This document shows, piece after piece, positions 7,869 through 15,519 of a stretch of 39,634 nt of DNA. This stretch comes from Pseudomonas sp. PB101 (lineage in GTDB: Bacteria > Pseudomonadota > Gammaproteobacteria > Pseudomonadales > Pseudomonadaceae): positions 1 to 39,634 of the forward strand of contig NZ_RWIR01000059.1 in assembly GCF_009764265.1 (NCBI RefSeq). The letters run 5' to 3'. Made by a program: the position numbers and the translations under genes. The number at the start of each line of letters is the position of its first letter. Within the stretch, counting starts at the first letter, position 1. The notes under the pieces are model-generated. The model did not search any database and was not told where the DNA came from. It saw nothing but the letters and a program-made list of their open reading frames with translations.

Positions 7869-9029
7869 ATGGAAAGAAGCGCGCGGTGCAAATTCAAGCG
7901 TTCAACACCGGATGAAAAACTGCATTCACCACGCTCACGAGCATTGGGCATGCACCTGGTGCTGATGCTGGTGACCGGTCTGCTGACCAGCCAGCTGCTG
8001 GTCGCGAGCCAGCCGTTGTCGACACCCGCAACTGTTCCGGCAGTCGAGCCCGGATCGACACCCGATACGGCGGTCGTTGAAGACGTCACCCCGTGGGGGG
8101 GCGACTACTTCCCCAACACCCTGCTGACCGACCAGGACGGCCGGCAGATGCGTTTTTTCGATGACATGATCAAAGGCAAGGTGGTGGTGATCAACTTCAT
8201 CTTCACCTCGTGCAGCGACTCCTGCCCCCTGGAAACCGCGCGTATGCGCCAGGTGCAGAAACTGCTGGGGGACAGGGTCGGCAAGGACATTTTTTTCTAC
8301 TCCATCAGCATCGACCCCTTGAGCGATACCCCTGAGGTGCTCAAGGCCTATGCACAACGCTTCCAGGTCGGGCCGGGCTGGAAATTCCTCACCGGGGAAT
8401 TCGCCGACGTGACCGAGCTGCGCAAGAAACTGGGGCTGTTCATCGAAGGTGTCGATAACGGCCGCAGCAAGGACCACAACCTGAGCCTGATCGTCGGCAA
8501 CCAGGCAACGGGCCGCTGGATGAAAGCCTCGCCGTTCGAAAACCCGTGGATCCTCGCCGACCAACTGGCCAATACCCTGCAGAACTGGAAACAGCCCAGC
8601 GTCGAGGAAAGCTACGTCAATGCGCCGCAAATCCGCCCGCCAAGCAATGGCGAAGAGCTGTTCCGCACCCGCTGCGCGTCGTGCCACAGCCTTGGCCCGC
8701 TGGACGGACAGGGCATCGGTTTGCGCAGCATCGGCCCGGACCTGATCGGCGTGACCCGCCAGCGCGATCCAGAGTGGCTCAACCGCTGGATCCGCGAGCC
8801 GGATCGCATGCTCGCGGAAAAGGACCCGATCGCGATGGAACTGTTCGAACGCTACAACAGGATTTCGATGCCCAACCTGCGCCTGGACACGAAATCCGCG
8901 CAATCCATCATCGACTTCCTGCAGGAAGAAACCGACCGTCAGCATCCACCGGTGGCGCCGTTGGTCAGCGGTAACGACGAGCCCGAACATCATCACGCAG
9001 TCGGGCAACCGGCCTTGCCGGTGCAATAG
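7869..9029 (+). CDS. Sco1/SenC-cytochrome c fusion protein, periplasmic, membrane-anchored
   Basis: About 386 aa from the ATG at 7869 (GAGGCGG seven bases upstream; a GTG three bases earlier is also possible). An N-terminal hydrophobic anchor (about residues 28-47) is followed by a Sco1 thioredoxin-like domain (about 75-240) with the copper/redox CxxxC as SCSDSCP (Cys115, Cys119) and the conserved His in DHNLSL (203). A C-terminal class I cytochrome c domain has CASCH (269-273) and a likely distal Met in ISMPN (334). The tail contains HHH. Sco proteins deliver copper to, or reduce, CuA sites of terminal oxidases. Here no oxidase gene is near; instead it lies between two histidine kinase genes, which suggests a sensory or redox-coupling role. 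That last point is inference. Confidence 0.9.
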   Translation: MERSARCKFKRSTPDEKLHSPRSRALGMHLVLMLVTGLLTSQLLVASQPLSTPATVPAVEPGSTPDTAVVEDVTPWGGDYFPNTLLTDQDGRQMRFFDDMIKGKVVVINFIFTSCSDSCPLETARMRQVQKLLGDRVGKDIFFYSISIDPLSDTPEVLKAYAQRFQVGPGWKFLTGEFADVTELRKKLGLFIEGVDNGRSKDHNLSLIVGNQATGRWMKASPFENPWILADQLANTLQNWKQPSVEESYVNAPQIRPPSNGEELFRTRCASCHSLGPLDGQGIGLRSIGPDLIGVTRQRDPEWLNRWIREPDRMLAEKDPIAMELFERYNRISMPNLRLDTKSAQSIIDFLQEETDRQHPPVAPLVSGNDEPEHHHAVGQPALPVQ

Positions 9030-9046
9030 TGTCGAAATAGTTACGT

Positions 9047-9062
9047 GGGCCAGCCAATTGCT
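9047..9062 (+). promoter_or_regulatory. Possible internal sigma54 promoter in front of the second kinase
   Basis: GGGCCAGCCAATTGCT (GG 9048-9049, GC 9060-9061, ten bases apart) has a perfect TTGCT at -12 but only GGC at -24. It sits in the gap after the Sco gene, about 60 bases before the predicted start of the next gene. No dyad of the enhancer type is seen immediately upstream. Confidence 0.4.
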
Positions 9063-9131
9063 ATCAATGTTACCTACACTGACGTGATACATGGCTGCAA
9101 AGGCTGGATTCAAGGACTCAGGACAGACCCC

Positions 9132-10625
9132 ATGCAGATACTGGAACAACAAAAAGTACCTGCGCCGGCAGCTCCGGCAGCAATGCGCAAGGGTTGGCAG
9201 CCACAGTTCAACTTGCTGCGCTGGTTCTCCCTGGCCAGTTTTTTCATCATTGCCGTGGTGGCGTTGGGGCTGGGTTACATTTCCACGCGCTTTGTGGTCG
9301 ATGAAAGCATCGAGCGCGATTCGATGCTCACCGCGCAGTTCATTCAAGCCATTGGCGAAGCCGAAATCCGTCATGCGGCGATTTCGCCAGGTAGAACCAT
9401 GGGCGAAATGCTCGACCCGCGCCTGGACCATGCCTATGCCGACGTCAGCCCCGAATCCCGGGCCGCCGCGCGCGCCGAGTTTCTCGACCATGTCGAGCAT
9501 CTGCCGGACATCCTGCTGGCGACCGTGTATGCCCAGGACCGCACCGTGGTCTGGTCGACCAACGCCGAGTTGATCGGCGTGCGCATCAAGGACGACGAGG
9601 AACTGGATGAATCCTTTGAAATGAAATCGCCGGTCTCCACCAGCTACCACGAGATCGATGAGGAGCGTCCCGAGCAGCGCCTGCTGCACGAACCGGAATA
9701 CCTGTTCGTCGAGAACTACATTCCGATGTTCAGCGCCGACAAAAGCAAAGTGATTGCCATGGTGGAGATCTACAAGGAGCCGGTGGACCTGGTGGGGCGC
9801 ATCCAGCGTGGCTTCAAGGCGATCTGGCTGGCGACCCTGATTGGCGGGGCGGCGATCTACCTGGGGCTGTTCTGGATCGTGCGGCGTGCGGCGATACTCT
9901 TGCAAAGCCAGCAAAAACAGCTGATCGCCAACGAAACCTTCGTCGCCCTGGGGGAAATGTCCTCGGCGGTCGCCCACAGTCTGCGCAATCCGCTGGCCAA
10001 CATCCGCTCCAGCGCCGAACTGGCCCAGGACATCGCCAGCCAGCCGGCCCAGAAAAACATTGGCGACATCATCAATCAGGTCGATCGCATGTCGCGCTGG
10101 GTCCGTGAATTGCTGGTGTCGTTGCGGCCGATGAATGACGACTTTGAAACGGTCGACCTGGTGCTCGCCATCGAAGACACCTTGAGTGCCTTCGAGTCCC
10201 TGATCAAACGCTCGAACGTCGAAGTGAGCTTCTCTCCCGCCAGCGTGCCACCGGTCGTCAGCCACCAGGTGCTACTGACGCAAATACTCAATAGCCTGTT
10301 TGCTAACGCTCTGGAAGCCATGCCCAAGGGCGGCACGCTGACGATCGAGATCGACTCCTCGGTGCCCGGCTACCTGACCATGCTCCTGACCGACACCGGC
10401 AAGGGCATGTCCAAGCAGCAGCAACAAATGGTCTTCAAGCCGTTTTTCACCACCAAGCAAGGCGGTTTGGGCGTGGGGCTGGCCCTGGTCAAAAGAATAA
10501 TGGAGCGTTTTGACGGCTCGGTCGAACTGACCAGCCGGGAGCAGGAAGGAACCCGCGTGTGTCTCAATTTCAAAGTGGCAACGGGAGGGGTATATGGAGC
10601 ACAGCATTCTGCTGGTCGAGGATGA
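9132..10625 (+). CDS. Membrane sensor histidine kinase (second paralogue), partner of the adjacent regulator
   Basis: About 497 aa from the ATG at 9132, chosen because the alignment with the first kinase begins there (NLLRWFSL near residue 27); an in-frame GTG at 9045 would add 29 unsupported residues. Transmembrane segments at about 32-52 and 230-250 flank a periplasmic region. His 282 lies in AVAHSLRNPLANI. The ATPase motifs are ILNSLFANALEAM, DTGKGM and GGLGVGL. The 3' end overlaps the response regulator gene by 32 bases, which argues for translational coupling and a cognate pair. The cytoplasmic half is much closer to the first kinase than the periplasmic half, so the two may read different cues. 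Confidence 0.9.
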   Translation: MQILEQQKVPAPAAPAAMRKGWQPQFNLLRWFSLASFFIIAVVALGLGYISTRFVVDESIERDSMLTAQFIQAIGEAEIRHAAISPGRTMGEMLDPRLDHAYADVSPESRAAARAEFLDHVEHLPDILLATVYAQDRTVVWSTNAELIGVRIKDDEELDESFEMKSPVSTSYHEIDEERPEQRLLHEPEYLFVENYIPMFSADKSKVIAMVEIYKEPVDLVGRIQRGFKAIWLATLIGGAAIYLGLFWIVRRAAILLQSQQKQLIANETFVALGEMSSAVAHSLRNPLANIRSSAELAQDIASQPAQKNIGDIINQVDRMSRWVRELLVSLRPMNDDFETVDLVLAIEDTLSAFESLIKRSNVEVSFSPASVPPVVSHQVLLTQILNSLFANALEAMPKGGTLTIEIDSSVPGYLTMLLTDTGKGMSKQQQQMVFKPFFTTKQGGLGVGLALVKRIMERFDGSVELTSREQEGTRVCLNFKVATGGVYGAQHSAGRG

Positions 10626-12027
10626 CGAGATCCTCGCCGAGAATATTCAGACTTACCTGGAGCGCAAGGACTTCGAGGTGACCGTCTGCCACTCGGCTGA
10701 AGACGCACTGGAGCAATTGGGTTCTTTCGCTCCGGACGTGGTACTGACCGACAACTCGTTGCCGGGCATGAGTGGTCACGACCTGATCCAGAAGTTGCGT
10801 GTGAGCGCGCCGGATCTGAAAGTGATCATGATGACCGGCTACGGCAATGTCGAAGACGCCGTGGTGGCGATGAAAGAGGGCGCCTTTCACTACGTCACCA
10901 AACCCGTGGCCCTGCCAGAGCTCAAGCTGTTGCTGGACAAGGCCCTGGCGACCGACCGCATGGAGCGCACGCTGAACTTTTACCAGGAGCGCGAGGCCCA
11001 GAAATCGGGGATTCAGGCGCTGATTGGCGAGTCGGCACCGATGGTGTACCTCAAGGGCACCATCAGCCAGTTGCTCGACGCCGAACGGCGGATGGCCAAC
11101 AGCGATCTGCCGCCGGTCCTGGTGGAAGGCGAGACCGGCACCGGCAAGGAACTGGTGGCCCGCGCCCTGCATTTCGACGGTCCGCGCAGCAAGGGCCCGT
11201 TCATTGAATTCAACTGCGCTTCGATCCCGTCCAACCTGGTGGAGTCGGAACTGTTCGGCCACGAGAAGGGCGCCTTCACCGACGCCAAGGACCGTCGCAT
11301 GGGGCTGGTGGAAGCGGCCGATGGCGGCACGCTGTTCCTCGATGAAATCGGTGAAATGGACCTGCTGTTGCAAGCCAAGCTGCTCAAGCTGCTGGAAGAC
11401 CGGACCATCCGCCGGGTCGGTTCGGTGAAGGAGCGCAAGGTCGATCTGCGGGTGATCAGCGCCACCAACTGCAATCTCGAACAGATGGTCCAGCAGGGCA
11501 AATTCCGCCGCGACCTGTTTTTCCGCCTGCGCATCATTTCGATCAAGGTGCCGCGCCTGTATGCCCGTGGCGCCGACATCCTGCTGCTGGCCCGGCATTT
11601 CCTGGCGACCCACGGCAAACGTTATGGCAAGCCGAACCTGTACTTCAGCAACCAGGCCGAAGAATTGCTGCTCAGCTACAGCTGGCCGGGCAACGTGCGC
11701 GAATTGCGCAACATGCTCGAGCAAACCGTGTTGCTGGCGCAAAGCGACACCATCGCCGCCAACCAGTTGAACGTCTGCCTGAGCCTGGTGGATGAGCCAC
11801 CGATGTTTCATCAGGAGCCGCAACATTTCAGCGAGCAGCGTCCGACCTACAACGGCAGCGAATCGATGAACCTGCCGGAAGTGGAGCGCGACATGGTGCG
11901 CAAGATGCTCGACAAGACCGACTGGAACGTCACCAAATCGGCACGCCTGCTGGGTCTGAGCCGTGACATGTTGCGCTACCGGATCGAAAAACTCGGCCTC
12001 GCCCGTCCGGACAAACGCCAGTGGTAA
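10594..12027 (+). CDS. NtrC-class sigma54-dependent response regulator
   Basis: 477 aa. The start has GGGAGGGG just upstream. The receiver domain (1-115) has acidic D10/D11, phospho-acceptor D53 (LTDNSLPG), T81 and K103 (VTKP). The AAA+ domain has Walker A GETGTGKE (179-186), the sigma54 contact loop as GAFTDA (226-231) instead of the usual GAFTGA, Walker B GGTLFLDEIG (244-253) and the arginine-finger region RRDLFFRLR. The C-terminal Fis-type helix-turn-helix is NVTKSARLLGLSRDMLRYRI. It should activate RpoN promoters after phosphorylation by one or both upstream kinases. Likely targets are the operons with YCCCCA-N4-TGGGGR dyads, including its own. Target assignment is inferred. Confidence 0.93.
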   Translation: MEHSILLVEDDEILAENIQTYLERKDFEVTVCHSAEDALEQLGSFAPDVVLTDNSLPGMSGHDLIQKLRVSAPDLKVIMMTGYGNVEDAVVAMKEGAFHYVTKPVALPELKLLLDKALATDRMERTLNFYQEREAQKSGIQALIGESAPMVYLKGTISQLLDAERRMANSDLPPVLVEGETGTGKELVARALHFDGPRSKGPFIEFNCASIPSNLVESELFGHEKGAFTDAKDRRMGLVEAADGGTLFLDEIGEMDLLLQAKLLKLLEDRTIRRVGSVKERKVDLRVISATNCNLEQMVQQGKFRRDLFFRLRIISIKVPRLYARGADILLLARHFLATHGKRYGKPNLYFSNQAEELLLSYSWPGNVRELRNMLEQTVLLAQSDTIAANQLNVCLSLVDEPPMFHQEPQHFSEQRPTYNGSESMNLPEVERDMVRKMLDKTDWNVTKSARLLGLSRDMLRYRIEKLGLARPDKRQW

Positions 12028-12045
12028 GGGTGTTTTCAATCAGTC

Positions 12046-12423
12046 TCACTGCAACACCGGGCCTTCCCTCAGGCAGGACAGCATGCAACCGGGATTCTCG
12101 ACTTCCTGGTTCACGTACACGCCACGCTCCGCATCGTAGGAGCGGATAAACACCCGGACCGTGGCGTCGGCCACGGTCGGCAGGCGCGAGTCGGAGAACA
12201 CGTGCGCACTTGAAACCGGAATGAAGTCCCCGGGTGCGGTCGGGATGTACGAACCCGGCGGCACAGTGCTCATGGACTGTGGCACCGGGTGGGCGAAGGG
12301 TTGGTCGGCGCCGTAGTAGTTGAATTCACTGCTGTAGTTGGTGGTGGGCATGTCGTCGGCATGGACGACAGCGGTCGCGCTCAGGCTGACGGCGAGCACA
12401 AGCATCAGGTCGGTTTTTTTCAT
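12046..12423 (-). CDS. Small secreted protein of unknown function
   Basis: 125 aa with a good signal peptide (MKKTD, hydrophobic core, cleavage near VVHA/DD). The mature part of about 100 residues is Pro/Ser/Tyr-rich and has two close cysteines (NPGCMLSCL) near the C-terminus. It is convergent with the response regulator gene, 18 bases away. Upstream there is one TCCCCA half-site (12456-12461) but no clear sigma54 promoter. I do not recognise the family. Codon use and GC resemble the neighbours, and the signal peptide supports a real gene. Confidence 0.7.
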   Translation of the reverse strand: MKKTDLMLVLAVSLSATAVVHADDMPTTNYSSEFNYYGADQPFAHPVPQSMSTVPPGSYIPTAPGDFIPVSSAHVFSDSRLPTVADATVRVFIRSYDAERGVYVNQEVENPGCMLSCLREGPVLQ

Positions 12424-12594
12424 GGCAGCACCTGCGAAATCGGTTTAACCACATGTCCCCAAGGTCATTAACTATAGCTGCGGCCGCGGGCAGCCGTCGG
12501 CGCTGCGCGGATTACAACTTCGCAACAGCTGCCAGAACAAGCTTGATCTAGACTCCGGTCGGTCAAATCGACCACCCGAACCCTGGAGCGAGCA

Positions 12595-13401
12595 ATGGAA
12601 CTGCCGACAAAAGAACAAGCCATCGCCAGTAACCGCGAGGCCTGGAATGACTCCGCCCGTCATCACAAGGACTCCAGGGAATGGCAAGCCTTGCTGGAGG
12701 GCGTGGCGCAGGCGGATTTTTCCTGCCTGGATGACACCCTGACCGACTTGCTGACCCGGACCGGTGTCGACGCCAAGGACGTGCTGCAACTGTGTTGCAA
12801 CAACGGCCGCGAAAGCCTGTCGCTGTTCGCCTTGGGCGCGCGCAGCGTGGTGGGCGTCGACCAGTCCGGCGCATTCCTCGAACAGGCGCGGGAACTGGCG
12901 TCGCGCTCGCCCCATGCGCCGCAATTCATCGAAGCGGACGTTCATCACTTGCCTGCGCAACTGCAGGAGCGCTTCGACCTGGCGCTGATCACCATCGGGG
13001 TGCTGAACTGGATGCCGGACATCGGCGAATTCTTCCGCCATGCGGCGCGCACGCTGAAACCGGGTGGCGCGCTGGTGGTGTACGAAACCCACCCGTACCT
13101 GGAGATGTTCGACCCCGAGGCCGCCGATCCCTTTCGCCCGGCCAGCTCATATTTTCGCCGCGAACCCTTCGTGCAGCACGAGCCGATCGTCTACGAAGGC
13201 AAGATCGAACAGCCGGCCGCGCCGTCCTACTGGTTCGCCCACACCCTGGGCGACCTCTTCAGCGCCGCCCTGGCGGCAGGCCTGCAGATCCGCCACTTCC
13301 AGGAATACCCGCACTCCAACCGCGAAGAACTGTATGACCGCTATCAACAGCAGGTGGCGCAGTTGCCGTTGTGTTTTACGTGGGTGGTGGTGAAGGGTTG
13401 A
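12595..13401 (+). CDS. Class I SAM-dependent methyltransferase
   Basis: 268 aa; GGAGCGAGCA precedes the ATG. The Rossmann-type methyltransferase core has motif I-like VLQLCCNNGRESL (about residues 62-74; Gly-rich loop altered to CCNNGRE), an acidic residue after beta 2 (VVGVDQS), DLALITIGVLNWMPD at motif IV and LKPGGALVVYETHPY after it. This is a Methyltransf_11/25-type enzyme; its substrate cannot be read from the sequence. It stands alone between the small secreted gene and a REP cluster, so its link to the matrix genes is unproven. Confidence 0.85.
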   Translation: MELPTKEQAIASNREAWNDSARHHKDSREWQALLEGVAQADFSCLDDTLTDLLTRTGVDAKDVLQLCCNNGRESLSLFALGARSVVGVDQSGAFLEQARELASRSPHAPQFIEADVHHLPAQLQERFDLALITIGVLNWMPDIGEFFRHAARTLKPGGALVVYETHPYLEMFDPEAADPFRPASSYFRREPFVQHEPIVYEGKIEQPAAPSYWFAHTLGDLFSAALAAGLQIRHFQEYPHSNREELYDRYQQQVAQLPLCFTWVVVKG

Positions 13402-13719
13402 GGCATGTGTTGCCAGGACTGACGCCATCGCGAGCAGGCTCGCTCCCACAGGAGTTCGGAGTCGTACATCTATCTTGCATACGACAACAATCCACTGTGG
13501 GAGCGGGCTTGCCCGCGATGGCGGTATGTCAGACACATCAATGTTGAATTTGCTGCCGCTATCGCGGGCAAGCCCGCTCCCACAGGATTTTCTGCTTACC
13601 GACAGGTATCAGGCTTGCAGCTTGATGCCAGGGGCGCAGGATCAACTTGATTCGCGCCACCCACCCCTTCAAGTCTAAACATACAAGCGAGCGCCGCGGT
13701 AAATCGGACAAACCCGAAA
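13402..13719. repeat. REP cluster: one single REP and one inverted pair (REPIN)
   Basis: Three copies of the GTGGGAGCGRGC REP palindrome: 13421-13453 (minus orientation), 13495-13524 (plus) and 13555-13588 (minus). The last two face each other about 30 bases apart as in a REPIN, a class mobilised in trans by RAYT transposases. They lie between the convergent ends of the methyltransferase and a GNAT gene and may limit read-through. The remaining bases (13589-13719) show no gene or clear signal. Confidence 0.9.
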
Positions 13720-14418
13720 TCAAGCCTCCGCCTGCGTCGCCGCCGTCACCACCGGCCGCCCCGGTTTGCGCAGCGGGTCCAGGCGGGAGCCGCTGTAGCG
13801 GGTTTCGCGGAAGAAGCGCCAGCGGCCGAACAGGCCGTAGACATGGGTGACGCGACCCTGTTCCTGGTAGCCCATGCGAATGTGCAGTTTCAGCGCCGGG
13901 ATGTTGTGGGTCTCGCAGACGTCCACCACCTTGTTGCAGCCTTGCAGCGCCATGGTCTCCCAGAGAGCCACCTGGACATCCACCGACAGGCGGGTGCCGA
14001 AGTAGGCGCGGGTCATTTCGCCGCCGAACTCGAAGAATTCGCCTTCCTTGACCGGGAACATGCAGCCGTAATAGTGGCGATCGTAATAGTCCCGGGTGCT
14101 GGCCCAGATGAACCCGATCGCATGGCCTTCTTCATCCAGGTACATGTGCCCGGTGTGACCTTCGGCCGCGAGCTCGGCCATGGTCCCGACGCGGTCGCCG
14201 AAGTTCTTCGCGAATGCGCTGGCGTTCTCCGGGGTGATGGTCACCTGGCGCACGGGAGAGTAGGGCCGCAGTTTGTGCGGCGGCACCGGGCTGACCAGGT
14301 CGCGCTCCATCCACAGCAACTCCCAATGGAAGAACACGTAGCGTTTCCACAGGGTACCGAACGTGCGACCCAGGCCCTTGCGCTTGATGTGTTCTTGAAG
14401 CTTGTCGAGTACGCTCAT
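13720..14418 (-). CDS. GNAT-type acyltransferase, paralogue of the gene at 16707
   Basis: 232 aa; AGGAGG lies five bases before the ATG. An N-terminal helical lead (VLDKLQEHIKRKGL) is followed by a membrane-proximal segment and a GNAT-like core (VTITPENASAFAKNFGDR, GHAIGFIWASTRDYYD, CNKVVDVCETHNIPALKLHIRMGYQEQGRV). The last stretch matches the terminal GNAT helix-strand. It is strongly similar to the gene at 16707 (ELLWMERDLVSPVPPHKL, GWRFFRETRYSGSRL pattern). It follows the exopolysaccharide operon after a REPIN and a 300-base gap with its own sigma54-like promoter, so it is probably transcribed separately. Acetyl or other acyl decoration of the polymer or its precursors is a guess. Confidence 0.8.
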   Translation of the reverse strand: MSVLDKLQEHIKRKGLGRTFGTLWKRYVFFHWELLWMERDLVSPVPPHKLRPYSPVRQVTITPENASAFAKNFGDRVGTMAELAAEGHTGHMYLDEEGHAIGFIWASTRDYYDRHYYGCMFPVKEGEFFEFGGEMTRAYFGTRLSVDVQVALWETMALQGCNKVVDVCETHNIPALKLHIRMGYQEQGRVTHVYGLFGRWRFFRETRYSGSRLDPLRKPGRPVVTAATQAEA

Positions 14419-14494
14419 GAAGCCCTCCTTTGTCGAGGATTGATGGTGCGTGATGAAGGTATTGATGGGTATAGATCACCGATGGCCAGTGCAT

Positions 14495-14510
14495 TGCCAT
14501 CTCCTTGCCA
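14495..14510 (-). promoter_or_regulatory. Sigma54-type promoter of the separate GNAT gene
   Basis: On the minus strand TGGCAAGGAGATGGCA fits the consensus at -24 (TGGCA, then GG) and nearly at -12 (TGGCA for TTGCA), with the ten-base spacing. The predicted start is about 65 bases before the ATG at 14418. Confidence 0.5.
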
Positions 14511-14525
14511 GCATTATGTTTCAAG

Positions 14526-14590
14526 TTGTGTATCAGTCTTGACACAATTTTCAGGCGTCAAAAAGCTGCTCGTCCCGAACCCATTCGGGA
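14526..14590. promoter_or_regulatory. Two palindromes upstream of the GNAT gene, candidate operators
   Basis: TTGTGT-N10-ACACAA (14526-14547) and the perfect TCCCGAA-CCCA-TTCGGGA (14573-14590). The second has an architecture like the CCCC/GGGG dyad of this locus but a different core (18 rather than 16 bases), and lies about 80 bases upstream of the -12 element of the sigma54-like promoter. Which protein binds is unknown. Confidence 0.4.
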
Positions 14591-14619
14591 GGAAAACAGC
14601 CGATTGAAAGGTGCATTAC

Positions 14620-14713
14620 CTGTGGGAGCGAGCCTGCTCGCGAAGGCGGTGGTTCAGTCAACAAAGATGTTGAATGTACCGGCCTCTTCGCGAGCAGGCT
14701 CGCTCCCACAGGG
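14620..14713. repeat. REPIN (inverted REP pair)
   Basis: The REP at 14620-14649 and its inverted mate at 14682-14713 (both GTGGGAGCGAGCCTGCTCGCG type) are separated by about 32 bases. It lies just behind the last gene of the exopolysaccharide operon and could form a long hairpin that limits transcription into the GNAT gene. Confidence 0.92.
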
Positions 14714-14724
14714 GGATTGCGGTG

Positions 14725-15519
14725 TTACTCCAGGACTGCCTGTGCGCGGTGAAGCGCGCCTTCGCCAGCGGCGCTATAGGCCACCCGCGGCACCCCCGGC
14801 AAACGCTGTTCGAGCAACGCACTCAAGGATTCTCCCGGCTCCAGGTAGGCATCGCCGAAGTCGGCGCCGAGCTGGTTCGGGTGGGCGACGATTTCCAGCA
14901 GTCCGTCGGCGGGTGGCTCGGCGTTGCGCAGGTCCACCGGGGTGCACACGTAGTCGGCGGTGGCGCCGGCCAGGTTGCTCAGGCGGCGGTTGAACAGGAC
15001 TTTGAACACGCGCTTGGGCAGGCTGAGGTTTTGCCCCAGGTTGCGCGCCAGGCGCACCGGCACCCCCTGGCGGGCGGCGAAGCGCGCGACGATCTCGCCG
15101 ATCGGCCAGATGTTGTGCACGTGTTGATGGGAGTCCAGGTGACTGGGGCGCAAACCGTTGTCCAGGCAACGCTGCCACTGGGCTTCGAGTTCTTCGAGCA
15201 CGGCGTGGCGATCCCGTCGGCCGAGCCAGAGGCGGGTGCGGGACAGGTTGAGGTCGAACGCCCCGGCACCGTCGCAAAAGATCGGGCGCTGCGCAATGCT
15301 CTGGCTCAGCGGACGGCCGTAGGTGAGGTTGAAGTGCAGGCCGATGCGGCCTTCGAGCAACGGGTGCCGGGCCAGCACGCAGGCCGCTTCGAACGCCGGC
15401 ATGTTGGCCATGGCGGTGGCGGAGCTGATGAGCCCCGCCTGGAATGCGCCGAGGATCACCGCGTTTTCACAGGCACTGAGGCCGAAGTCGTCAGCGTTGA
15501 CTATCACTTGCCGAGGCAT
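14725..15519 (-). CDS. ChbG/YdjC-HpnK-type carbohydrate deacetylase
   Basis: About 264 aa from the ATG at 15519, which has AGGAGG six bases upstream; the GTG at 15525 abuts the site. Metal and catalytic motifs of the YdjC family are present: VNADDFG (about 7-13), HFNLTYG and the DSHQHVH block. Family members remove N-acetyl groups from small glycosides (chitooligosaccharides, HpnK substrates). In this setting it may act on lipid-linked repeat units or released oligosaccharides. It overlaps the previous gene by 29 bases and is the last gene before the REPIN. Confidence 0.85.
   Translation of the reverse strand: MPRQVIVNADDFGLSACENAVILGAFQAGLISSATAMANMPAFEAACVLARHPLLEGRIGLHFNLTYGRPLSQSIAQRPIFCDGAGAFDLNLSRTRLWLGRRDRHAVLEELEAQWQRCLDNGLRPSHLDSHQHVHNIWPIGEIVARFAARQGVPVRLARNLGQNLSLPKRVFKVLFNRRLSNLAGATADYVCTPVDLRNAEPPADGLLEIVAHPNQLGADFGDAYLEPGESLSALLEQRLPGVPRVAYSAAGEGALHRAQAVLE

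Noticed and set aside
7935..10265. 776-residue minus-strand open frame across the Sco and kinase genes
   Set aside because: It crosses two well-supported genes and a gap, and lacks any domain.
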